Counted from the first letter of the stretch, positions 1-10,869 are shown. The stretch is 64,000 nucleotides of DNA from Stygiolobus azoricus (GCF_009729035.1 NZ_CP045483.1:704001-768000), one strand, 5' to 3'. Numbers and translations: made by a program. Notes: generated from the sequence alone by a model not told the origin.

Positions 1-337
1 GACGTAGTACGGTAGGGACAAGAAGAATCTGCCTTCACCGAGCCCTGAAGTGACCTTGGCTTTTATCTTTATGATCCTGCTTATCTTCAGGATCTCCTCT
101 AAGTCCTTTACGCACTGGCTGAAAGCCCTCTCTCCTTCTTCCGTAAGCCTTATTGTTTCCCCTTCCTTAGATATTACCCTCGTTATTATACCGTTGTCCT
201 CTAACTCCTTCAGCTTCCTAGATACTGTCTGTTGTGATACACCGAGCGTCTTGGCTATGTCTTGCTGTGTTATGGTATTGTTTAAGGCTACCTTTAGGAT
301 CCTGATTACCTCACAAGAGATGTTAAGTTCTTTTCAA
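1..337 (-). CDS. ribK: CTP-dependent riboflavin kinase with N-terminal HTH (partial, C-terminus beyond the window)
   Basis: Makes FMN from riboflavin, using CTP in archaea. The reverse strand encodes a winged-helix segment ([19 protein letters not shown], then KELEDNGII) followed by the first strand of the kinase domain ([19 protein letters not shown]), the usual order in crenarchaeal RibK. The rest lies off the left edge. The start is odd. A GGAGG motif (349-345) sits 7 nt before a TTG at 337-335, but that TTG frame stops after four codons. The HTH frame opens 1 nt away and has no ATG, GTG or TTG before the HTH. Removing one A from the A4 run (334-331) would join them. It directly follows twy1 and probably shares its transcript. 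Family call fairly sure; start unresolved. Confidence 0.75.
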
Positions 338-1425
338 CTCACACCCTCCGAACAATCTTGTTCAGCTTCCTTATATTCTCCGCTTATATCGTCTTCTACG
401 TCTTTTGTAGACCAGTTCCATTTTTCACTCCACGCGTTCCCGATCTGTATGGGTCTATCTAACTTGCTGAGTAGTACTATCCTGCTGGGGACGTGTTCGG
501 ATAAGATCTTGTAACCCGTGTAATTTGACAAAATTTTTGCGAATTCCCTTACTTCGCTGTGTCTGGGCATCGCGTCTTTAGTCAGCCTATAAGTCGAGGG
601 ACCTACGTGCATGTAAGCTTTTACCTCTATGTAGGTGGGTTGGGATAACTCGATGAGCTTTGCGAACTCTCTTGCATCTTCTTCGCTCATATTGAAGCCC
701 TTGATCATGGTCATCCTGATTACCGTGGGGGAGCTGAAGCTGGGTAGTATCTTTAAGGTCTTCATTACGAGGTTCCAAGAGTTCGCTACTATGGGACGGT
801 TTATTATTTTGTGTTTTTTCTCGTTGGGGGCTTGTAGGGACACGAAGAGTTGCGTAGGCTCTTCCTCGAGGCTGGCTAGGACGTCAGGTCTCACACCGCT
901 GGTGACAAGGAACGTTGTCATCCCTCTCTTATGGTACTCGCTGATAAGTTCTCCCAGCCTGTTGTAGAGTGTGGGTTCGCCGGTGAGGCTTATTGCTACG
1001 TGTTTTGGCATAGTTGCTTCTTTAGCCTTTTCTTTAGGTACTCCTTCTCTGCCGAAATAGCCTGAGACTGCCCTCATGTGTTCTTCAATGCTTTTTTCGG
1101 CTATAATCTCGGGGTCGTCTTCTATCGGTATCTTAGTCTCGTCCCATTCAACTCCTATGTCTTCTGGCTCAAGCCTCCAGCAGTGTATGCACCTGAACCA
1201 GCACCAGGCTGCGGAGGGGGACATCTGTACGCATCTGTGACTTTCAATACCGTAGAACTTACCTTTATAACAGTACCTACCGCTTGTGAGGGCTTCGTGA
1301 GTCCAGTGGCACTTCTTGTAAACGGAGTGACTGCCTACTATGTGGTATTTCTCTTTCTCGAGTTCTTTCATGATTACGCTGAGCGTATCGATCCTGAAGG
1401 TTGACTTACTTTCCATTAAACTCAA
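334..1425 (-). CDS. twy1: tRNA 4-demethylwyosine synthase (radical SAM Twy1/TYW1)
   Basis: Builds the tricyclic wyosine core on N1-methylguanosine 37 of tRNA-Phe with pyruvate and SAM. The sequence shows the family signature: cysteines in [14 protein letters not shown] and then [11 protein letters not shown], which holds the C-x3-C-x2-C radical-SAM triad at about residues 77-84, plus downstream SLTGEPTLY and [10 protein letters not shown]. Length (363 aa) fits the short archaeal form without the flavodoxin domain. TTG at 1425 or ATG at 1416 could start it; neither has a strong SD. It lies 22 nt after gatA on the same strand and ends inside the ribosome binding and start region of ribK. Its TGA is in frame with the ribK body. 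Confidence 0.95.
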   Translation of the reverse strand: MSLMESKSTFRIDTLSVIMKELEKEKYHIVGSHSVYKKCHWTHEALTSGRYCYKGKFYGIESHRCVQMSPSAAWCWFRCIHCWRLEPEDIGVEWDETKIPIEDDPEIIAEKSIEEHMRAVSGYFGREGVPKEKAKEATMPKHVAISLTGEPTLYNRLGELISEYHKRGMTTFLVTSGVRPDVLASLEEEPTQLFVSLQAPNEKKHKIINRPIVANSWNLVMKTLKILPSFSSPTVIRMTMIKGFNMSEEDAREFAKLIELSQPTYIEVKAYMHVGPSTYRLTKDAMPRHSEVREFAKILSNYTGYKILSEHVPSRIVLLSKLDRPIQIGNAWSEKWNWSTKDVEDDISGEYKEAEQDCSEGVS

Positions 1426-1447
1426 GTATGAGTGTGAGGTAAAAAAC

Positions 1448-2848
1448 TTAAAGGTTAGCCGTGAGGTCGTGATAACCTAGAACTCTTTCTATGGACTTGG
1501 AGAGTGATATGAGGTAGTAGTCGGATAGGTACTTGCCCATCATTTGTAAGCCCACAGGTAGGTTGTTATAAAAGCCCGCAGGTTGGGAGAGTGCTGGAAT
1601 CCCTGCTAAGTTTGCTAAGACCGTGTTTAAATCCATGGCGTACATCCTCACTGGGTCGTCTATGACTTCTCCTATTTTCGGTGGGAGGACGGGCATTGTA
1701 GGGGAGAGGATAACGTCGTATTTGCTTAGTATCGAGTCTATTTCGTCTTTTATTAACCTCCTGACCTTTAGTGCCCTTAAGTAGTACTGATCATAATAGC
1801 CCGCACTAAGAATGAAGCTACCCAAGAGTATCCTCCTTTTTACCTCGATCCCGAAGCCGTCACCGCGGTTTTTCGCAAAGGTCTCCTTCCAAGTTCCTTC
1901 GTAGTACTTACTGTAACCGTATCTAACACCGTCAAACCTGGCTAGGTTCGAACTGGCTTCCGACATTGCTATAATGTAATATGTGGGAAGTGCGTAGTCG
2001 GAGTACTTTAACTCCACTTCTTTAATCGTAGCCCCTTCACTGGAGAGCTTGTCTATCGCTTTTTTGAACACTAACTGTACCTCTGGCTGGGAGGCGTCCA
2101 AGATGTTCTTGAGCAAAGCAAATCTGGTCTTGCTCAGGTCTGCCTCGGTTTTAGGAGGGGATTGAGGGATGGTGGTCGCGTCCCTCCAGTCCTCTCCTGA
2201 GATAACTGAATAAAGGAGTTCTAAGTCTTCTGCGTTCTTAGCCATCGGACCTATCTGTTCGAGGCTGTTGGCATAAGCTACTAGACCGTATCTACTCACG
2301 GTACCGTAGGAAGGTTTTAGACCGAAGACTGCGTTAAAAGCTGCTGGAGCCCTTATAGATCCACCCGTATCACTACCCAGAGCTATTTCTACTACCCCGG
2401 AAGCTAAAGCAGCTCCGCTACCCCCTGAAGATCCTCCCGGAGTCCTTTCCAAATCCCAAGGGTTGTGTGTAGGACCGAAGTAGCTGGTCTCGGTTGTCGA
2501 TCCCATGGCGAACTCGTCCATGTTCGTCTTTCCCAAGATCACGGCACCTTCTTGCTTGAGTTTTTGAATCACCGTAGCGTCGAAAGGCGGAACGTAGTCT
2601 TCCAGCATCCTCGATGCGCAAGTAGTCCTTATTCCATTGGTGGAGATATTGTCCTTTACGGCGATTAATACACCCTTTAACTTCCCTTGTTTTCTGTCAA
2701 TTGCTTCCTTTACCTCTTTGAGTACTTCTTCTTTTTTCCTTAACGTTATAAACGCCCTGACTTTCCCTTCGACTCTTTCTATCCTTTCGTAAGTTTTCTC
2801 TACATATTCTTCTGCTGTTTTCTCGTCTGGTATGAACACTTTAATCAC
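1448..2848 (-). CDS. gatA: Asp-tRNA(Asn)/Glu-tRNA(Gln) amidotransferase subunit A
   Basis: Glutaminase subunit of GatCAB, which amidates mischarged aspartyl-tRNA(Asn). The amidase signature is clear: catalytic Lys in IAVKDNIS, the Gly/Ser-rich [16 protein letters not shown] segment with its catalytic serines, and [14 protein letters not shown]. At 466 aa it is full length. gatC ends inside the first codons. GTG at 2848 overlaps gatC; GTG at 2839 has a GGTGAT motif 4 nt upstream and may be the real start (463 aa). It is translated as part of cutA-gatC-gatA-twy1. gatB, needed to complete the enzyme, is not in this window. Confidence 0.96.
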   Translation of the reverse strand: MIKVFIPDEKTAEEYVEKTYERIERVEGKVRAFITLRKKEEVLKEVKEAIDRKQGKLKGVLIAVKDNISTNGIRTTCASRMLEDYVPPFDATVIQKLKQEGAVILGKTNMDEFAMGSTTETSYFGPTHNPWDLERTPGGSSGGSGAALASGVVEIALGSDTGGSIRAPAAFNAVFGLKPSYGTVSRYGLVAYANSLEQIGPMAKNAEDLELLYSVISGEDWRDATTIPQSPPKTEADLSKTRFALLKNILDASQPEVQLVFKKAIDKLSSEGATIKEVELKYSDYALPTYYIIAMSEASSNLARFDGVRYGYSKYYEGTWKETFAKNRGDGFGIEVKRRILLGSFILSAGYYDQYYLRALKVRRLIKDEIDSILSKYDVILSPTMPVLPPKIGEVIDDPVRMYAMDLNTVLANLAGIPALSQPAGFYNNLPVGLQMMGKYLSDYYLISLSKSIERVLGYHDLTANL

Positions 2849-3128
2849 CGTATGTTCTGGGACCTACTATGTAACCGTCTTCTTTTCTCTTTACGTTCTG
2901 TAGTGCTTCCTCTCTGGTTAATGGCTTCATTGGCTCGTCTTTCCTGAGTTTGCCTGAGGAGAGCGGGTGAAATAAGGGTTCTATGTTTGTGAGATCTAAT
3001 TGGTTGATCTTATCGAAGAATTGTAATATGTTTTGTAGGTCCCTTTTAATTTTTTCTTTTTCTTGACCTTTTATCTCTACTAGGGCTAGGGCTTGTAATT
3101 TTTCGAGGAGTTTATCGTCAATTTCCAT
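2841..3128 (-). CDS. gatC: Asp-tRNA(Asn)/Glu-tRNA(Gln) amidotransferase subunit C
   Basis: Small stabilising subunit that wraps the GatA-GatB interface. The 95-residue product has the usual GatC pattern: an N-terminal helical part ([20 protein letters not shown]), then [25 protein letters not shown], then a tail with LRKDEP and EEALQN. ATG at 3128 overlaps the end of cutA by 11 nt, and its stop overlaps the start of gatA. This tight overlap implies coupled translation in a cutA-gatC-gatA unit. Confidence 0.93.
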   Translation of the reverse strand: MEIDDKLLEKLQALALVEIKGQEKEKIKRDLQNILQFFDKINQLDLTNIEPLFHPLSSGKLRKDEPMKPLTREEALQNVKRKEDGYIVGPRTYGD

Positions 3129-3441
3129 CTTTTTTCACACTCTCTGATAACCATTGTAAGTATTCAGGTAAGCCGGAATTAAAATCGATCGCTATGACTT
3201 CAGGCACTTGGTACGTGTGAAGTTCCTTTACCCTTTTTATCACTTTTTCTTTAGCTTCCGCTGTAGTCTTAATAACGAGTAGGATCTCATCGTCTTCTAC
3301 TGTCTTCCCTTCCCATACGTAAAACGACTTTATGTAAGGAACTATGTTCACGCATGCAGCTAGCCTTTCGTCTACTAAGGTTTTAGCTATTTTTTTCGCG
3401 TTTTCCATTGTGTTTGTAGTAGAGAGTAAGAGTGTGTACAC
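3118..3441 (-). CDS. cutA: CutA1-like divalent cation tolerance protein
   Basis: Small trimeric ferredoxin-fold protein, widespread and very thermostable; linked to copper tolerance in bacteria, but its role in archaea is unproven. Hallmarks seen are the opening beta strand (YTLLLSTTNTMENA), ERLAACVNIVPYIKSFYVWEGK, and the late motif LHTYQVPEVIAID. Starts at GTG 3441. It is the first gene of the leftward gatCA-twy1 unit. An AT-rich element at about 3449-3456 lies roughly 25 nt upstream, which fits a leaderless transcript. Only 36 nt separate it from the divergent gene at 3478. Confidence 0.92.
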   Translation of the reverse strand: MYTLLLSTTNTMENAKKIAKTLVDERLAACVNIVPYIKSFYVWEGKTVEDDEILLVIKTTAEAKEKVIKRVKELHTYQVPEVIAIDFNSGLPEYLQWLSESVKKDGN

Positions 3442-3477
3442 GAAGATAATTTAAGCTTGGAGAGTTAAAAATAGTCC
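3442..3477. promoter_or_regulatory. Compact divergent promoter between cutA and the 3478 gene
   Basis: Only 36 nt separate two divergent GTG starts. The sequence AATTTAAGCTT (about 3448-3458) is TATA-like on both strands and lies about 25 nt from each start codon, so one AT-rich element may serve both directions. A second AT stretch (GTTAAAAATA) is too close to the rightward start. Inference from spacing only. Confidence 0.4.
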
Positions 3478-3855
3478 GTGAGGATTAAAGAGCTTCTTGA
3501 GTTAGCCCCTTGGAGGGGATTCGAGGAAGGCTTATTTTTGGGCTTGAGTGAGGCTGAAGAGTTAGGAAAGGAGTTTTTGGGCTTTACTCTTTCCAACGGT
3601 CATGGGTTAGTTTTACATGTTAACCCTTACGAAGGGGAGTTAAAGGGTATTTATTTGGTTTATCCAGAGAAGATCGAAGCTAATTACCTGAATTATTGTT
3701 GTGTGTTCACCACAAGGTTTGGTAATACCATTTTTATTTACGAGATAATTAATTTATCGGAATACATAAATAGTGTAAGATCTGAAAGTGTTATTTACGT
3801 TGAAGTGATCAAAGGTGAGCTTGAAGACTTTTTACATACAGCGTTGGTTAGATGA
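3478..3855 (+). CDS. Conserved hypothetical protein upstream of XPB1
   Basis: I do not recognise a family. The 125-residue product is acidic and mixed alpha/beta, with no signal peptide, membrane segment or metal motif; two adjacent cysteines lie in the middle (NYCCVF). It starts at GTG, with a TATA-like element about 25 nt upstream. Its last 41 nt overlap the start of the XPB1 helicase gene in another frame, so the two are almost certainly co-transcribed and translationally coupled. A role next to the helicase is plausible from this alone. It is far too short, and unlike, the Bax1 nuclease that pairs with the other Sulfolobus XPB. Confidence 0.7.
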   Translation: MRIKELLELAPWRGFEEGLFLGLSEAEELGKEFLGFTLSNGHGLVLHVNPYEGELKGIYLVYPEKIEANYLNYCCVFTTRFGNTIFIYEIINLSEYINSVRSESVIYVEVIKGELEDFLHTALVR

Positions 3856-5437
3856 AGAGACTTTTAAAAAGTTGTTGACCTTCTCACGTTTCGTAGCTAG
3901 AGATCCAGAAAAGGGATCAGTCTTCGTAATAGACACGGAAAGGGCTAAGAAAAACAGACTGAAGCTTGACGATATAAAGAGTTTACTTGAAGAGATAGGC
4001 GTAGAGGTTGATGAGGGGGAGTTGAAGGAACTGGAGAAGGAGTTACCTAATTACGACGTCGAGTTCTACTTGAGGGGAGAAAAAGTAATAATAAAGCCTC
4101 ACGTATACTTAATGGACTTAGTTAAGGACTACTATGAACAGGGTGTGTTGAAGTACAATAAAGGGGAAAAGGTCTTTGAGACGTACCCTTACTATTATAA
4201 CTTCTTGAAGACGCGTTTTGAGGAGAATGGGCTTAAGGTAAAGGAGTTGGAGTTAAAGGTCAAAGACGTCAACATCAACTTTAGGGGAGAACTGAGGGAG
4301 TACCAAAAGGAGGCACTTGACATCTGGTTGGAAAAGGGGAGCGGTGTAATTGCACTACCTACTGGTGCGGGTAAGACAGTAATTGGGATAGGGGCTATTA
4401 CTTACGTTAAAAAGTCAGCATTAGTTGTGACTTTCACTAAGGAGCAGATGATGCAATGGAGGGATTCGATCCTTAGGTTTACTGACGTGGAAAAATCGAT
4501 GGTAGGTCTTTATTATTCTGGGGAAAAGAACATAAAACCGATTACAATTACCACTTACCATACGGCTTATAGGCATATGGGGGAGTTGGCTGACAAGTTC
4601 GAAGTCCTCGTAATAGACGAGGCTCATCACTTACCCGCAGACAAGTTCAAGGTAATTGCCTTGAGTTCCTTTGCTTCTAGGAGATTGGCTTTATCAGCGA
4701 CCCCAGTTAGGGAAGACGGTAAGCACGAGGAGTTGTTTAAGCTTATGGGCGGGTTGATATACTTCAAGACCCCTCAGGAGTTGATACAGAGGGGCTTTCT
4801 TGCCCCTTACGAAATTATTCAAGTTAAGGTTGAGCTAACTCCTCAAGAGAAGTTAGAATATAATAAGCTCTTGAATAAGTTCAGGAGCTTAGCTAAGGGT
4901 AGAAAAGTCTCACAATTACTCGAACTGGTAAAGAAGGGTGATGAGGACGCTATTGAGGCTATTAAGGTGTACAACGAGATAAAGAAGTTGACTAACTTGG
5001 CTAAGAAAAAAGTGGAGAAAGTCAAGGAGATAGTGGAGAAGGAAAAGAATAACAAGATCCTTATATTCACTCAGTATGTGGAGCAGGCTGAGGAGATCGC
5101 TAACTCACTCAAAGCTTTCCTCATAACTGGGAAGATGAGTAAGAGTGAGAGGGAAAGGGTTTTGTCAGTTTTCAAGGGTATAAAGAGCGGTGTTTTGGTA
5201 CTGACTACTGTGGGAGACGAAGGATTGGATATTCCAGATGCTAACGTGGGAATAATAGTAACGGGGACTGGTTCTAGGAGACAGTTCATACAGAGGTTGG
5301 GAAGGTTGTTAAGACCTAGCAATGGGAAGAAAGCGAGGCTTTACGAATTAGTTACTAAGGGTACAGCTGAGGAGTACCAGGCAGTGAAGAGGAAGGAAAT
5401 AATTCATGAAGACTCGTTATTTCCAGACGAGATGTAA
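3815..5437 (+). CDS. xpb1: XPB/Rad25-family SF2 DNA helicase (XPB1)
   Basis: 3'-5' DNA translocase related to the TFIIH subunit XPB. Visible features: an N-terminal damage-recognition-like region (about residues 1-150), Walker A LPTGAGKT (181-188), DEAH (268-271), motif [11 protein letters not shown] (294-301) containing the RED triplet typical of XPB, a coiled thumb-like insertion rich in Lys/Glu (about 330-410), and helicase motifs V/VI ([22 protein letters not shown]). Start taken at GTG 3815; the following TTG at 3821 is also possible. No Bax1 gene follows, which matches XPB1 rather than XPB2. It converges with and overlaps the next gene by 34 nt. Confidence 0.92.
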   Translation: MSLKTFYIQRWLDEETFKKLLTFSRFVARDPEKGSVFVIDTERAKKNRLKLDDIKSLLEEIGVEVDEGELKELEKELPNYDVEFYLRGEKVIIKPHVYLMDLVKDYYEQGVLKYNKGEKVFETYPYYYNFLKTRFEENGLKVKELELKVKDVNINFRGELREYQKEALDIWLEKGSGVIALPTGAGKTVIGIGAITYVKKSALVVTFTKEQMMQWRDSILRFTDVEKSMVGLYYSGEKNIKPITITTYHTAYRHMGELADKFEVLVIDEAHHLPADKFKVIALSSFASRRLALSATPVREDGKHEELFKLMGGLIYFKTPQELIQRGFLAPYEIIQVKVELTPQEKLEYNKLLNKFRSLAKGRKVSQLLELVKKGDEDAIEAIKVYNEIKKLTNLAKKKVEKVKEIVEKEKNNKILIFTQYVEQAEEIANSLKAFLITGKMSKSERERVLSVFKGIKSGVLVLTTVGDEGLDIPDANVGIIVTGTGSRRQFIQRLGRLLRPSNGKKARLYELVTKGTAEEYQAVKRKEIIHEDSLFPDEM

Positions 5438-5901
5438 TAGTAGGTGGAGTAGGCTAAAGGTTCTAAGTAGTTTTTCAGTTGTGCTGTAGTCACGGTGACT
5501 TGTCCAGCCTTAAGGAGGAGGAGGGGTAGCCCGTTTATTCCGACAAGTACGATCCCGTCAAATCTTTCATCGTTTATTTTGAGTTTGACCTTGCCTAGGG
5601 CGTGTTTAAGTGTTATCGCTGGTAAAAACTTGGGGCATTTTACCTCTATTTCCCCTTCTATTTCTTTTTTTCCTTCTAGGAATAATACCTTTTCTTTTCC
5701 TGTAACTGTATACCCTTCTACCCAGTTCGGTGTTTCTATTTCTTCTTTGCAACTTGGCGAGATTATAGAGAGTGGAGGGAATTCAAGTATATAGCCCCTA
5801 ATCTTTAGTAGTGCAGGGTGTACTAGTATAATGTCTCCTATTTCTATCTTGCTTTTCTCTCCTGGTCTGCAAATTTTATCGTTTTTATCCACGTAGGGCA
5901 T
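5404..5901 (-). CDS. Hypothetical protein, beta-rich
   Basis: No family recognised. The 165-residue protein is predominantly beta by pattern ([42 protein letters not shown]), with three cysteines too scattered for a zinc site and no membrane segment. ATG at 5901. A TATA-like TTTATAAA (5930-5938 region, reverse strand) about 28 nt upstream fits a leaderless transcript. Its 3' end overlaps the helicase 3' end by 34 nt, tail to tail. Confidence 0.65.
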   Translation of the reverse strand: MPYVDKNDKICRPGEKSKIEIGDIILVHPALLKIRGYILEFPPLSIISPSCKEEIETPNWVEGYTVTGKEKVLFLEGKKEIEGEIEVKCPKFLPAITLKHALGKVKLKINDERFDGIVLVGINGLPLLLLKAGQVTVTTAQLKNYLEPLAYSTYYYISSGNNESS

Positions 5902-5942
5902 TGTGTTATGTTAAGTTTAAAACTACGTGTTTATAAATAATT

Positions 5943-5997
5943 GTTCGATGAAAGGACTTGTAAGGTCTGAATTATGATGAGTAACTAGGCTGTTGAG
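5943..5997 (+). ncRNA. Candidate C/D-box guide sRNA
   Basis: The order of boxes is that of an archaeal 2'-O-methylation guide: an imperfect C box (CGATGA, to 5951), a 15-nt spacer, D' CTGA (5967-5970), 3 nt, C' ATGATGA (5974-5980), a 12-nt spacer and a weak D box TTGA (5993-5996). A TATA-like GTTTAAAAC at about 5914-5922 lies the right distance upstream. It abuts the next coding start. C and D are each one base off consensus, so confidence is moderate. Confidence 0.5.
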
Positions 5998-6005
5998 TGA
6001 TCAAG

Positions 6006-6281
6006 ATGAGATGGCTGAAGAAAAGGGAAGTCGTAATTTATTATTTACTCGAGAGGAAGTTCGGTGTTAATGAGTTTAACTTAGGCGAGGCTATTGATTA
6101 CCTTTCTCCTTATTTTTCAAAGAAGGTAGCACTTAACGTTATTCGTTATTTTTACAAGACTGGGATCCTTGTAAAAACCGGTGAGTTAAGGTATAGGGTT
6201 ATCCCGTGGGAAGAGTATATGTTAGACGTGTCTTTTAAGTACTTGAGGAGGAGGGCTACTCTTCGTCGTAGAATTCGATAG
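6006..6281 (+). CDS. Small basic winged-helix-like hypothetical protein
   Basis: Ninety-one residues, basic, ending in an Arg-rich tail (LRRRATLRRRIR). The body (VNEFNLGEAIDYLSPYFSKKVALNVIRYFYKTGILVKTGELRYRVI) has the helix-turn-helix then wing pattern of winged-helix proteins, so DNA or RNA binding is likely but unproven. ATG at 6006 is preferred over GTG 5997 because GTGATC, complementary to the 16S tail, lies just before it. It converges with the next gene, overlapping by 26 nt. Confidence 0.65.
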   Translation: MRWLKKREVVIYYLLERKFGVNEFNLGEAIDYLSPYFSKKVALNVIRYFYKTGILVKTGELRYRVIPWEEYMLDVSFKYLRRRATLRRRIR

Positions 6282-6582
6282 TGATCTTGACTTTAACTTC
6301 TTTGTTACTAAGGGGGGGAATATTTTGACCGAAATCGACTCCTACTACCACGGGATTTCCTAAAGAGTCTGTAAATTTCACTTCCGCCACATATTTTTTC
6401 GTTGGTCCCTGGTTTAAAGATCTCATTAATTCCTCGTATATTCTGCTTAACGCCATTTGGAATGAGAGTGGGCTGGACAAGTCTTCGGGTTTTAGCTGTA
6501 TTGGTACAAAGCCTCCCATGATCTCTCCTATTTTTGCTTTGCCTTCAAATTCTACTTTATAAGATGGTTGTGAGGAACTCAT
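6256..6582 (-). CDS. Hypothetical protein
   Basis: No family recognised. The 108-residue product reads as a soluble alternating beta protein (YKVEFEGKAKIGEIMGG; KKYVAEVKFTDSLGNPVVVGVDFG; KEVKVKITIEF) with no cysteines and an acidic C-terminus. ATG at 6582. It lies between a small winged-helix gene, which it overlaps by 26 nt tail to tail, and alba1, which lies upstream on the same strand. It probably has its own promoter in the AT-rich 80 nt separating it from alba1. Confidence 0.65.
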   Translation of the reverse strand: MSSSQPSYKVEFEGKAKIGEIMGGFVPIQLKPEDLSSPLSFQMALSRIYEELMRSLNQGPTKKYVAEVKFTDSLGNPVVVGVDFGQNIPPLSNKEVKVKITIEFYDEE

Positions 6583-6633
6583 AGTGTTCTAAGAATATTA
6601 TTTACACCGTAATAATTAAAATTATGTCTAAGA

Positions 6634-6656
6634 AAAGCGCGGGATAAAAACGCTTT
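6634..6656 (-). terminator. Possible alba1 terminator hairpin
   Basis: Just past the alba1 stop, AAAGCG (6634-6639) and CGCTTT (6651-6656) form a 6-bp inverted repeat. On the transcribed strand a run of five T lies in the loop. Archaeal termination mainly needs the T run; the hairpin may add stability. Weak evidence. Confidence 0.35.
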
Positions 6657-6663
6657 ATTACCT

Positions 6664-6957
<294 letters not shown>

Positions 6958-7073
6958 ATATATCACCCGAATCGCATTATCAGATACTTACTAAGGTAAT
7001 AAAGTTATCTAAGAGAGTGAAGTGGATAAACTTAGTATTTAAGCTAGACGCCACGATATCACCTACTTCTACG

Positions 7074-7083
7074 TTTTATAAAA
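7074..7083 (+). promoter_or_regulatory. TATA box of reverse gyrase gene
   Basis: TTTTATAAAA lies with its centre about 32 nt before the ATG at 7111, predicting a transcript that starts a few bases before the start codon. There is no Shine-Dalgarno motif, so translation is probably leaderless or nearly so. Confidence 0.6.
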
Positions 7084-7110
7084 TCATACTCTACAAAAGC
7101 AACATTTAGC

Positions 7111-10100
7111 ATGGTCAAGATTAGGTACTTATTCGGTTGTCCTAATTGCAATGGCCCTATTGAAGTTGACAGACTGTTAAAGGGCTTACCTTGTGAGTCT
7201 TGTTTACCCGGATATTTGGGGGAATTAGACGTTAAGACGATCTATGACTTGCTAGTTAAGAACGGCATGTTGAAGAGCTATGCGGAACTATATTACAACT
7301 TGGAAATGTTAGAAGAGTTATCTGAACTGTTCAGGAAAGTAGTAGGAAAAGATCCTTGGCCTTTGCAGAAGTATTGGTTGAGAAAATTAGTAAGGGGGGA
7401 GAGTTTTTCTCTTTCAGCCCCTACTGGGATAGGAAAGACCACAACTTTAATGGTTTACTCAGTTTATAGAGGGGAAACCATACTATTCATAGTGCCTACA
7501 AACTCCCTTAAGGATCAGATTTGCCAGAGGTTAAAGGCTATCACTCCAGAAGTCTCCTGCGGTAACGCAGAGGAAGGAAAGATTAACGTAACTACCTTTT
7601 ACTCGATTAATAGGAACACTAAGACCTACGCTGAGATAAAGCCTAAGGTAGTCATCGTTGATGACGCTGATATGATATTGAAGAGCGGGAAGACTACCGA
7701 GAGGGTTGCTACTATTCTCCAAATACCTCCTGAAGTATTTGACAAGGCAGTGCAACTGGTAAAGCTGAAAAAGATCGTCTCGGCGAAAGAGGATGAGGAA
7801 CTCATGACAAAAGTCAGGGAACTTGAGGTTGAGGTTTACTCCTGGAGACCCACGTCGCAGTTCATAGTGTCAAGTGCGACTTTGAGACCGAAAGGGGCTA
7901 AGCAATTAGCGTTAAGGACTTTAGCTGGGTTCGAGCCTTCTACTGTCCAGATATACAGTAGGAATATCGTAGACTCCTACTATAACTCGTTAGATATGGT
8001 AGGACTGTTGAAAAAGATAAACGATAAAGGGGCTTTGATCTTGGTCTCTAAGGACTACGGTAGGAGTAAGGTTAAGGAGATCGTTGAAGAGCTTAACGGG
8101 AAAGGGTTCAAGGCTATTCAAGCTATATCGGGAAGGAAATTCATGGACAAATTCTCCTCGGGAGAGGTAGACTACTTAGTAGGGTCGGCGAGTTATTACG
8201 GTGTTGCAGTAAGGGGTCTGGACGAGCCTAAGAGGTTGAAATACGTGATCTTTTACGGGGTTCCCAAGACTAAGTTACCCCTAGAGGAATCTTTGAATAA
8301 TCCGTTCACTACCCTGAGGGTAGCAGAAGGGCTGTCTCTGGATGTGAGTTTACTCAGGAGGAAGTTGTTAACGTTATCACAGTCCGAAGTACAAGCCTTA
8401 AAGTTTGCCCTAAGGAACTCCGAGAGCCTGAACGGTAAATTGGAGGAATTACGCGTCTACTTGACGAAGTTGAAGGAGGAGGTAATGGATTCGCTCAAGG
8501 CGAGGAAGTTGCATGTATTGAAGTTAGATAACTTCATAGTCAGGAGGGAGGGTAGGAAATATTTCATCTTGATTCCAGATGCGATTACATACATTCAAGG
8601 TTCGGGGAGGGCGAGTAGGATCCTAAATAACGGCTTTACCTTAGGTCTAAGCGTGGTAATGGTGGATGATAGGGATCTCTTTGAGCTGTTGATAAAGAGA
8701 GTAAGGAGTTACTCGGGCGAAGTTGCGTTTAAGAGTTTTGAGGAACTGCATTTAGATGACTTAGAGAAGGAGATAAGAGAGAGTAGGGAGGGAAAGTCTA
8801 GGAGTCTTAACATAAAGACCGCGTTAATTGTAGTTGAGTCCCCAACTAAAGCAAAGACTATCTCCAGAATTTTCAGCAGAGGTGTAAGGAGGGAGGTTTA
8901 TGGGGTTCCCGTTTACGAGACTATTATTATAGACGGTAATAATGTAATAGTAGCCAATGTTGTAGCGTCTAAAGGACACGTAACTGATTTGACTACGGAG
9001 AGTATAGGATACCATGGGGTTGAACTGGAAGACGAGATAAGGGTAAACTATTCTCCTATATACAAATGTTACAATTGCCAGAAGACTGTCACAAAGAGGA
9101 CAGATAAGTGCCCGTATTGCGGTTCATCCTTACTGTACTCTTCAGAAAGGATCATTAACGCGATTAGGCTATTGAGTTCTGACGTGGATGAAGTTTATAT
9201 TGCTACAGACCCCGATCAAGAAGGGGAGAAGATAGCCTTTGACTTATACGCCTTGATCAGTCCGTACAACAAGAATGTGTATAGGGTATCGTACCATGAG
9301 ATAACTAAAAGTGCCATTCTGGAAGCAATAAGGAATAAGTCGGGATTTGATTATAACGCCGTTGATTCACAAATAGCAAGGAGGATTGAGGACAGATGGA
9401 TAGGGTTTGAGTTGAGCAGTGTATTAAAGTCTGTAATCGGAGATCAGAACAACGGGAGCGGTAGGGTTCAGGGACCAGTCTTAGGGTGGATCGTCCAGAG
9501 GACTGAGGAGTATAAGAGAAACATGGGTTGGGTGGTGTACGTAAAGATCGGTAACTATAGTGTCAAGAGAATATTCAAGAGTAAAGATGAAGCTGATGAA
9601 TTCGTTAAGAGTTTAAACGTTAAAGTCTACAAACTTGGGGAGCGAGTGGAAGAGGTAACGCCTTTACCGCCATACACTACTGATTCCCTCCTCATAGACG
9701 CTTATAATAGGCTTGGGTTAAGTGCCCCGGTCACTATGAGGATCGCTCAGGAATTGTTCGAAAGCGGTTTGATCACTTACCACAGGACGGATAGTAGTCA
9801 CATCTCACCTTTAGGTATCGGGATTGCTAAGGAGTACTTAAGTAAGGTGAAATTGGAAAGTGAATTTCAAGGAAGGAGTTGGGGAGATAGTGGTACACAT
9901 GAGGGTATCAGACCTACAAACCCCATGGATTTAAACGATTTGCAGAGGGATATTGAGGAAAACCCGTTTAAGTATTACATAAAGTTTACTTGGGCTCACT
10001 TTAAGGTTTATGACCTGATCTTCAGGAGGTTTATTGCGAGTCAAATGAAAAGTGCTAGGGTAACTTATGCAAAGTTCAAAATAGTGTTGAAGGAAGGGGT

Positions 10101-10572
10101 TGAGGAATTGGTAGAGGTACCGATAAAGCTCGAAGGTGGTTTCTCTCAAATTTATCCTTTAAGGGTCTTTGTGCTAGACGAGAGTAAAGTAGCGAGTGAG
10201 ATCAAGAAGGGTTCATCGGTAACTCTGTTGGGATATGCAGATGTGATAAAGATCATGAAGGAGAAGAACATAGGTAGACCGAGTACTTACGCAAAGACCG
10301 TATCTTCTCTAGTTAGACACGGTTATGTTGTGGAGACTAAAAAGAGGTATTTTCTGTTAGCTTCTAAAAGAGGTATGAAGGCTTATGAGGTGTTAAGTAA
10401 TAACTTTTCGGGCTTCGTAAGCGAAAACAGAACTAGGTTGTTGTTGGACACAATAGACAAGATCTCTAAGGGGTCGTTGAAGCTTGACGTGTTTGTTAGG
10501 GACTTGTTCGCTGAGGTCAGCAGTGCTGTAAGACCCTTAATAAACTCTTCTGAGCTTGAGGAGAAGGTATGA
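7111..10572 (+). CDS. topR2: Reverse gyrase (TopR2 type)
   Basis: ATP-dependent positive supercoiling enzyme, specific to hyperthermophiles. A helicase-like half is fused to a type IA topoisomerase. Visible: N-terminal zinc finger (CPNCNG and CESC, residues 10-32), Walker [10 protein letters not shown] (about 103-111), the DDAD box, the topoisomerase toprim start ([13 protein letters not shown]), a second zinc finger (CYNCQK / CPYCGS), [12 protein letters not shown], and catalytic Tyr890 in TYHRTDSS. At 1153 aa it is the shorter paralogue, and its position between alba1 and alba2 is as I recall for Sulfolobus topR2. Converges with alba2, overlapping by 36 nt. Confidence 0.95.
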   Translation: MVKIRYLFGCPNCNGPIEVDRLLKGLPCESCLPGYLGELDVKTIYDLLVKNGMLKSYAELYYNLEMLEELSELFRKVVGKDPWPLQKYWLRKLVRGESFSLSAPTGIGKTTTLMVYSVYRGETILFIVPTNSLKDQICQRLKAITPEVSCGNAEEGKINVTTFYSINRNTKTYAEIKPKVVIVDDADMILKSGKTTERVATILQIPPEVFDKAVQLVKLKKIVSAKEDEELMTKVRELEVEVYSWRPTSQFIVSSATLRPKGAKQLALRTLAGFEPSTVQIYSRNIVDSYYNSLDMVGLLKKINDKGALILVSKDYGRSKVKEIVEELNGKGFKAIQAISGRKFMDKFSSGEVDYLVGSASYYGVAVRGLDEPKRLKYVIFYGVPKTKLPLEESLNNPFTTLRVAEGLSLDVSLLRRKLLTLSQSEVQALKFALRNSESLNGKLEELRVYLTKLKEEVMDSLKARKLHVLKLDNFIVRREGRKYFILIPDAITYIQGSGRASRILNNGFTLGLSVVMVDDRDLFELLIKRVRSYSGEVAFKSFEELHLDDLEKEIRESREGKSRSLNIKTALIVVESPTKAKTISRIFSRGVRREVYGVPVYETIIIDGNNVIVANVVASKGHVTDLTTESIGYHGVELEDEIRVNYSPIYKCYNCQKTVTKRTDKCPYCGSSLLYSSERIINAIRLLSSDVDEVYIATDPDQEGEKIAFDLYALISPYNKNVYRVSYHEITKSAILEAIRNKSGFDYNAVDSQIARRIEDRWIGFELSSVLKSVIGDQNNGSGRVQGPVLGWIVQRTEEYKRNMGWVVYVKIGNYSVKRIFKSKDEADEFVKSLNVKVYKLGERVEEVTPLPPYTTDSLLIDAYNRLGLSAPVTMRIAQELFESGLITYHRTDSSHISPLGIGIAKEYLSKVKLESEFQGRSWGDSGTHEGIRPTNPMDLNDLQRDIEENPFKYYIKFTWAHFKVYDLIFRRFIASQMKSARVTYAKFKIVLKEGVEELVEVPIKLEGGFSQIYPLRVFVLDESKVASEIKKGSSVTLLGYADVIKIMKEKNIGRPSTYAKTVSSLVRHGYVVETKKRYFLLASKRGMKAYEVLSNNFSGFVSENRTRLLLDTIDKISKGSLKLDVFVRDLFAEVSSAVRPLINSSELEEKV

Positions 10573-10809
10573 TACCCTTCTCTTGTCTTTTACCTCGCTT
10601 CCTATATCTACTTTCTCGAGTTTTACCCCCTCTTTAAGTCTATCCACGAGTTGGTTGTATATGTCAACTACTTTGTTTATCTCAAAGCCGTTCCCTTTTA
10701 TTTCCACTTCTTGGGAACCTTGATTAAAGAGGCTTATTATATCTAACACATAGTCTTCTACACTTTTTGTCCTTCCAACTACAATTTCGTTTGACTTTTT
10801 CTCACTCAT
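10537..10809 (-). CDS. alba2: Chromatin protein Alba2 (Sso10b2 type)
   Basis: Divergent Alba paralogue that in Sulfolobus heterodimerises with Alba1 and changes how protein-DNA filaments pack. The 90-residue sequence keeps the Alba plan ([59 protein letters not shown]) but has lost the KK loop pair of Alba1, having RT there. ATG at 10809. Its 3' end overlaps the 3' end of topR2 by 36 nt, so the pair could produce overlapping sense and antisense transcripts. Confidence 0.93.
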   Translation of the reverse strand: MSEKKSNEIVVGRTKSVEDYVLDIISLFNQGSQEVEIKGNGFEINKVVDIYNQLVDRLKEGVKLEKVDIGSEVKDKRRVSYLLLKLRRVY

Positions 10810-10869
10810 CTAGGATCGGATAGTTGATTACGTTTGAAAAAATAAATCTGTGCTTTGAAACTTACGTGC

